Assembly: GCA_020632875.1 (NCBI GenBank)
Contig: JACKET010000002.1
Location: 558,001 to 622,000 of the forward strand
From: Alphaproteobacteria bacterium
Lineage (GTDB): Bacteria > Myxococcota_A > UBA796 > GCA-2862545
Direction of reading: 5' to 3'
Length of the DNA stretch: 64,000 nucleotides
Position numbers and translations under genes: made by a program. The notes beneath the pieces were generated by a model that saw only the letters and a program-made list of their open reading frames with translations, ran no database searches and had not been told where the DNA came from. Below, in pieces: positions 60,543 to 64,000 of the stretch; position 1 is the stretch's first letter, and every line of letters starts with the position of its first letter.

Positions 60543-61814
60543 ATGCAGAACGTGGTCGTAGTCGGCGCCCAATGGGGTGACGAGGGCAAGGGCAAGGTCG
60601 TCGACGTGCTGGCGCCGCGCGTCGAAGCGGTCGTGCGGTTCCAGGGCGGGAACAACGCGGGCCACACGCTCGTGGTCGACGGGCGCAAGCTCGTGCTGCA
60701 CCTGCTGCCGTCGGGCATGCTCCGGGCGAGCTGTCGGTGCGTCATCGGGAACGGCGTCGTGGTCGACCCTGGCGTGCTGCTCACCGAGATCGCCGAGCTC
60801 GAGAAATCGGGCATCCCCGTGGGCGTCGATCGGCTCCTCGTCAGCGCGAATGCCCACGTGATCATGCCCTGGCACCTGGCCCTCGACCGGCTCCGCGAAG
60901 AGGCCAAGGGCGATGCACGCATCGGCACCACCTGCCGCGGCATCGGCCCGACCTACGAAGACAAGGTCGCGCGTCGCGGGGTCCGGATGTGCGACCTCAT
61001 CGACCGCGACCGGCTCGCCGCGCGCGTCGAAGACGCCCTGCCGCACAAGAACCGCATGATCACCGAGTGGTTCGGCGGCGAAGCCCTGTCGGCCGAGGCC
61101 ATCGTCGAAGAGTACGGCGCGTACGGCGAGCGGCTCGCGCGGTTCGTGGGCGACGCCGTCAGCTACCTGCACGCCGTGGCCAGCCGAAAGGGCGGCATCC
61201 TCTTCGAGGGCGCGCAGGGCACCTACCTCGATGTCGATCACGGCAGCTATCCGTACGTCACGTCGAGCAACACCGTGTCGGGCGCGGCCTGCGCGGGCGC
61301 GGGGGTCGGGCCCACCGCCATCCACGACGTGGTCGGCATCGCGAAGGCGTACACCACGCGCGTCGGCTCCGGGCCGTTCCCCACCGAGCTGAACGACGCG
61401 GTGGGCGAGCGCCTGCGCACGGATGGCGGCGAGTTCGGCGCGACGACCGGGCGTCCGCGTCGGTGTGGCTGGTTCGACGCGCCGCTCGTGGCCCATGCGG
61501 CCCGCCTGAACGGGCTCACGCGGCTGGCGCTGACGAAGCTCGACGTGCTGTCGGGCTTCGACGAGGTCCCGATCTGCGTGCGCTACGAGGGCATCGACGG
61601 CGTGCCGGCCGACCTCGCCGAGGCGAAGCCGGTGTACGAGACGCTGCCGGGCTGGCGCGAAGACATCGGGCACTGCCGCAGCATCGAAGAGCTGCCGGCG
61701 GCGTGCCGGGCGTACATCCAGCGGCTCGAGGCGCTCGTCGGGGTGCCGGTCGAGCTGTTGAGCGTCGGCCCGGGCCGCGAGCAGACGATCCGGGTGGGCA
61801 CGCTGTTCTCGTAG
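60543..61814 (+). CDS. purA: Adenylosuccinate synthetase
   Basis: The 423-residue enzyme catalyses the first committed step from IMP to AMP (GTP-dependent joining of Asp). It opens with VVVVGAQWGDEGKGKVVD (P-loop GDEGKGK), then GGNNAGHTLVV, GTTCRGIGPTYEDKVAR, EGAQGTYLDVDHGSYPYVTS, TTRVGSGPFPTEL and the GTP-specificity region LTKLDVLSGFDEVPICVRY. Length is normal. It starts 9 bases after xerC, so it is probably in the same transcript. Confidence 0.96.
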   Translation: MQNVVVVGAQWGDEGKGKVVDVLAPRVEAVVRFQGGNNAGHTLVVDGRKLVLHLLPSGMLRASCRCVIGNGVVVDPGVLLTEIAELEKSGIPVGVDRLLVSANAHVIMPWHLALDRLREEAKGDARIGTTCRGIGPTYEDKVARRGVRMCDLIDRDRLAARVEDALPHKNRMITEWFGGEALSAEAIVEEYGAYGERLARFVGDAVSYLHAVASRKGGILFEGAQGTYLDVDHGSYPYVTSSNTVSGAACAGAGVGPTAIHDVVGIAKAYTTRVGSGPFPTELNDAVGERLRTDGGEFGATTGRPRRCGWFDAPLVAHAARLNGLTRLALTKLDVLSGFDEVPICVRYEGIDGVPADLAEAKPVYETLPGWREDIGHCRSIEELPAACRAYIQRLEALVGVPVELLSVGPGREQTIRVGTLFS

Positions 61815-61864
61815 TCGCTCCAGGCTTCAGCGAATCGTGAGCCCGCGTGAGGGCGACCGGAGGG

Positions 61865-61934
61865 GCCGCGCAGCGGCGTCGCGAAGCGACCGAGGCCGCA
61901 GGCCGAGCCCGCAGGGGGCCCGACGGCGAAGCCG
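61865..61934. repeat. Cluster of five GNA-triloop mini-hairpins between convergent genes
   Basis: In 70 bases there are five tiny perfect hairpins with three-base GNA loops: GCCGC-GCA-GCGGC (61865-61877), GTCGC-GAA-GCGAC (61878-61890), GGCC-GCA-GGCC (61894-61904), CCC-GCA-GGG (61908-61916) and CGGC-GAA-GCCG (61924-61934). The stretch lies between the ends of purA and the methyltransferase gene and has no T run. Confidence 0.7.
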
Positions 61935-61946
61935 GCACGCCCAGCT

Positions 61947-62711
61947 TCAGGGCTTCTCGAATCTGAGCACGAAGCGGTCGGAGGTGCCGCGCTGCTCGCC
62001 CGCAGTGCGGGGGGACGCGCTCCAGTCGCGGGTGTCGTGCGGATTGCGGAGGAAGTCCGCGGACTCGCGCAGGACGAAGCCCGCAGCCTCGATCTCCGCG
62101 ACCAGCGCGGCTTCGTCGATGCGGTGCAGGGTCTCGGTGACCGTGAGGCCGTCTTCGGGGCGGGCGGAGTGGTCGACGATGCCGTAGACGCCGCCGGGCT
62201 TCAGGGCGGCGAAGAGGTTCGTGTTCATGGCCGCGCGGTCGACCCCCTGCCAGACCGTGTCGTGGTAGAAGAGCACGTTCACGACGGCGTCGAGCGTGCC
62301 CTCCATCGGCAGCGGTGCATCGAATGCGGCGTCGACGCGCGACACGTTCGCCATGACGGGCTTCTGCAGGCGCTCGGACCACGGCTTCTCGGCGAACCGC
62401 TCGAGGACGAACGGCGCATTGTGGCCGTACACGTGGCCTTCGGGGCCGACGATGCGCGCGAGCAGCTCGGCCGTGTACCCGCCGCCGGCGCCGACCTCGA
62501 GGACCTGCATCCCCGGCGCGATGCCGAAGAACCGGAGGGTCTCGCCGGGCTTGCGGCCGGCGTCGAGCGCGCGGTCGTCGGCGCTGCGGTCGGACGCGGA
62601 CACGGCGAGCTCGACGGGGTCGTCGACCTTCTGGACGACCTCGGGCTCGGGCGCGGGGGCCACGTGGGCGGGCTCGGTGGTGCAGGCGAGGGCGAGGAGA
62701 AGGAGCGGCAT
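61947..62711 (-). CDS. Class I SAM-dependent methyltransferase-like lipoprotein
   Basis: The 254-residue protein begins MPLLLLALACTTEP, a very short leader with an LAC lipobox at Cys10, followed by a Pro/Glu spacer. The main domain is a Rossmann methyltransferase: GMQVLEVGAGGGYTAELLAR (motif I, SAM site), VYGHNAPFVLERFAEKPW, GTLDAVVNVLFYHDT (motif IV region) and LKPGGVYGIVDHSA. This is the extracytoplasmic methyltransferase-like family widely seen in proteobacteria, whose substrate is unknown and whose SAM supply outside the cytoplasm is unexplained. It is convergent with purA. Confidence 0.8.
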   Translation of the reverse strand: MPLLLLALACTTEPAHVAPAPEPEVVQKVDDPVELAVSASDRSADDRALDAGRKPGETLRFFGIAPGMQVLEVGAGGGYTAELLARIVGPEGHVYGHNAPFVLERFAEKPWSERLQKPVMANVSRVDAAFDAPLPMEGTLDAVVNVLFYHDTVWQGVDRAAMNTNLFAALKPGGVYGIVDHSARPEDGLTVTETLHRIDEAALVAEIEAAGFVLRESADFLRNPHDTRDWSASPRTAGEQRGTSDRFVLRFEKP

Positions 62712-62794
62712 CGGGCCTCCGTGGGGATGGGTCGCCGTAACGCGTCGGGGGCGTTGACAGCGGCTCGGGGGCGCCGTTAAAGAGGGTCGTGCTC

Positions 62795-62867
<73 letters not shown>

Positions 62868-62887
62868 CATCCTGAAAAGGTAGTTCC

Positions 62888-62962
62888 GACCCCATCGTCT
62901 AGTCAGGTCCAGGACACCGGGTTTTCATCCCGGCAACACGGGTTCGAATCCCGTTGGGGTCA
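62888..62962 (+). tRNA. tRNA-Glu (UUC)
   Basis: A 75-base cloverleaf: acceptor GACCCCA/TGGGGTC with discriminator A, anticodon stem CCGGG/CCCGG with loop TTTTCAT (anticodon TTC), T arm ACGGGTTCGAATCCCGT. It follows tRNA-Lys by 20 bases, so the two are probably one transcript. The 3' end borders truncated foreign-looking genes. Confidence 0.96.
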
Positions 62963-63148
62963 CACCCTCTGAAAACCACGCCTTCGAGCGTGGTTTTCTT
63001 TTGTCTGAAATCTGGTCTCCGAAGTCTTCCCCGAGGTCTCGAGGCCGAGCTCGAGCGCGCGGCTCGTGATGGCCTTGCTGTGAAGCGGCTCGCCCGCCTG
63101 TTCCAGAACGGCCTTGGCGGCTTCGATGAAGGTCAGAGTCTGGCTCAC
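62960..63148 (-). pseudogene. Truncated HARE-HTH domain protein
   Basis: From a GTG at 63148 the 62-residue frame reads VSQTLTFIEAAKAVLEQAGE, PLHSKAITSRALELGLETSG, KTSETRF, a good match to the start of the HARE-HTH domain (EAA..VL....PLH...IT..AL..GL....GKT), a winged helix found in restriction endonucleases and chromatin proteins. The domain normally continues for another 10-20 residues; here it passes into the tRNA terminator and stops inside the tRNA-Glu end. So the gene looks cut off at the tRNA. It follows the helicase fragment by 7 bases and was probably part of the same system. Confidence 0.65.
62971..63002 (+). terminator. Intrinsic terminator of the tRNA-Lys/tRNA-Glu transcript
   Basis: GAAAACCACGC and GCGTGGTTTTC form a perfect 11-base-pair stem with loop CTTCGA, followed by a short T-rich run (TTTT). 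Confidence 0.9.
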
Positions 63149-63155
63149 GTCTCGG

Positions 63156-63842
63156 TCACCGTTTCGCAGGAGGGGCCCGCAGGTCGATTCGCCACCCATC
63201 CACCAGCTCCGCCGCCGAGTCGCCGAGTTGCTGCTGGATCCAGTTCACGAGGTCGTCCTGTCGGGGCTGCCCGAAGGCCAACCGATAGTAGACCAGGCTC
63301 CGCTTCAGCGCGGCGTAGCGCGTGCTCTCCTTCGACAGGGGCACGATCGGCACCCGCCGCTCCACTCGGGCCGCTTCCGCGGGTGCGGGCACATCGTCGA
63401 AGAGCCAGAACGGCACCAGATCGTCGAGGTCGTCGGGCCGGTCGTCGATCGCATGCTCGAACATCCAGGCCCACGGGTCGCCGTGGCCATCCCACCTCCG
63501 GAGGAGGTCGGGCCCGTACCGCGTCGCGATGTTCCGCCGGACGGCAAGCCCCTTGTACCGGTGGACCCGGCCCTCGCGTTGCTCCATGTCTACGGGGTTC
63601 GTCGGCAGGTTCCAGTGGTACACGACGTGGCACCAGGTGTGGAAGTCCAGCCCCTCCTGCCCGATGCTCGTGCTCGCCAGGAGGAACGGCCGGAACGGGC
63701 TGTTGAAGGCCTTCCGCACCACGTCGACGCGCTGGACCTGCTTGTTCTCGTCTTTGAGCTCCCCGAGCCGGAGGCCGAACCGGGTGCGGAAGCTGAACGG
63801 CTCCTCAGGACGGCGCAGCCATCTCGCGCTTTCGCTCCGCAC
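63156..63842 (-). CDS. C-terminal helicase domain (SF2/SNF2-like), defence-island type; probably part of a broken gene
   Basis: The 228-residue frame contains the second helicase lobe only: RKAFNSPFRPFLLASTSIGQ followed by EGLDFHTWCHVVYHWNLPTN and NPVDMEQREGRVHRYKGLAV, corresponding to motifs V and VI (the QREGR...R arginine finger). Proteins with this wording are large helicases of defence islands that normally carry the ATPase lobe upstream in the same chain. Here the upstream coding potential is in another frame (63805-64000), with a 38-base overlap. Either a frameshift split the gene or the start (GTG at 63842) belongs to an unusual separate gene. Confidence 0.6.
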   Translation of the reverse strand: MRSESARWLRRPEEPFSFRTRFGLRLGELKDENKQVQRVDVVRKAFNSPFRPFLLASTSIGQEGLDFHTWCHVVYHWNLPTNPVDMEQREGRVHRYKGLAVRRNIATRYGPDLLRRWDGHGDPWAWMFEHAIDDRPDDLDDLVPFWLFDDVPAPAEAARVERRVPIVPLSKESTRYAALKRSLVYYRLAFGQPRQDDLVNWIQQQLGDSAAELVDGWRIDLRAPPAKR

Positions 63843-64000
63843 CGCGAACCTGTTCGTCGACGACGTCGCCGCAGACGCCGCCGGCTTCCGTCTGGGTGAG
63901 ATCGAAGTCGAGGCCCTCCGGGAATCCGTCAGGGGGAGGGGGGAGGTTGGGGTGCCAGACGTAGGCGCTCGCGGTCGCGATCTCCTCGCCTTCGTCGGTC
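63805..64000 (-). CDS. End of a gene upstream of the helicase lobe, truncated by the window edge
   Basis: Running in from the window end, this frame reads EEIATASAYVWHPNLPPPPD, then FPEGLDFDLTQTEAGGVCGD and VVDEQVRGAERKREMAAPS before a TGA at 63805-63807. Third-position GC is high, so it is really coding. Its last 38 bases overlap the helicase-lobe frame. It may be the middle of the same helicase (one frameshift away) or an independent partner gene. No domain is recognised. Confidence 0.5.
   Translation of the reverse strand, partial: TDEGEEIATASAYVWHPNLPPPPDGFPEGLDFDLTQTEAGGVCGDVVDEQVRGAERKREMAAPS

Noticed and set aside
63900..63946. A second frameshift in the C-rich stretch upstream of the helicase lobe
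   Set aside because: A careful recount of the run (C6, T, C5 on the minus strand) gives one continuous frame, NLPPPPDGF.

Overview
The window is GC-rich DNA from a bacterium that looks like a member of the Myxococcota (old Deltaproteobacteria) or a close neighbour. This rests on gene content: Ser/Thr kinases overlapping ECF sigma factors, long secreted proteins with DCDD-type (MopE-like) calcium/metal-binding repeats, a MYXO-CTERM-like tail, a ketosphinganine-reductase-like SDR and a lone CpaF/TadA ATPase. No rRNA is present to settle the lineage. Functional calls come from motifs read by eye, not from database searches.

Layout. 1-4.3 kb: the end of a formylglycine-generating-enzyme-like domain, small secreted proteins, an L,D-transpeptidase, a START-domain protein and, at 4274-4558, a small HesB/IscA-like gene whose conserved Cys codon is an in-frame TGA followed by a SECIS-like hairpin (a likely selenoprotein). 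4.5-9.3 kb: an ECF sigma factor overlapping a 1436-residue Ser/Thr kinase with FG-GAP repeats, on the minus strand. 9.4-23.4 kb: a plus-strand run of five start/stop-overlapping genes (exported protein, kinase with a periplasmic Pro/Glu-rich stalk, three tandem paralogues each with about 13 DCDD repeats and a beta-helix end). 23.4-28.2 kb: LamG protein, divergent ABM-like/MarR pair around a palindrome, a TonB_C-like protein, an APH-like kinase and a lipoprotein. 28.3-35.4 kb: a tightly overlapped operon of sigma factor, zinc-finger/pseudokinase/kinase/WD40 protein, di-haem peroxidase, outer-membrane barrel-like protein and cupredoxin. 35.4-45.1 kb: a fourth DCDD-repeat protein with a sorting tail, a GT-C membrane transferase, CpaF/TadA, an SDR and a TPR-like protein. 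45.4-46.9 kb: a GT2 polysaccharide synthase. 46.86-48.67 kb: non-coding nested tandem repeats next to a dispersed repeat also found at 3.1-3.5 kb. 48.8-62.7 kb: housekeeping genes (pal/cpoB-like pair, rimP-nusA-ylxR-infB, SPOR protein, dprA-smg-like-xerC-purA) and a methyltransferase. 62.8-64 kb: tRNA-Lys and tRNA-Glu, then a truncated HARE-HTH reading frame and broken helicase pieces, which look like the edge of a defence-type island.

Two themes recur. Signalling genes are translationally coupled to the surface or redox genes they probably control (sigma-kinase, kinase-repeat proteins, sigma-kinase-cytochrome). Exported proteins repeatedly carry very short signal peptides with no basic residues.
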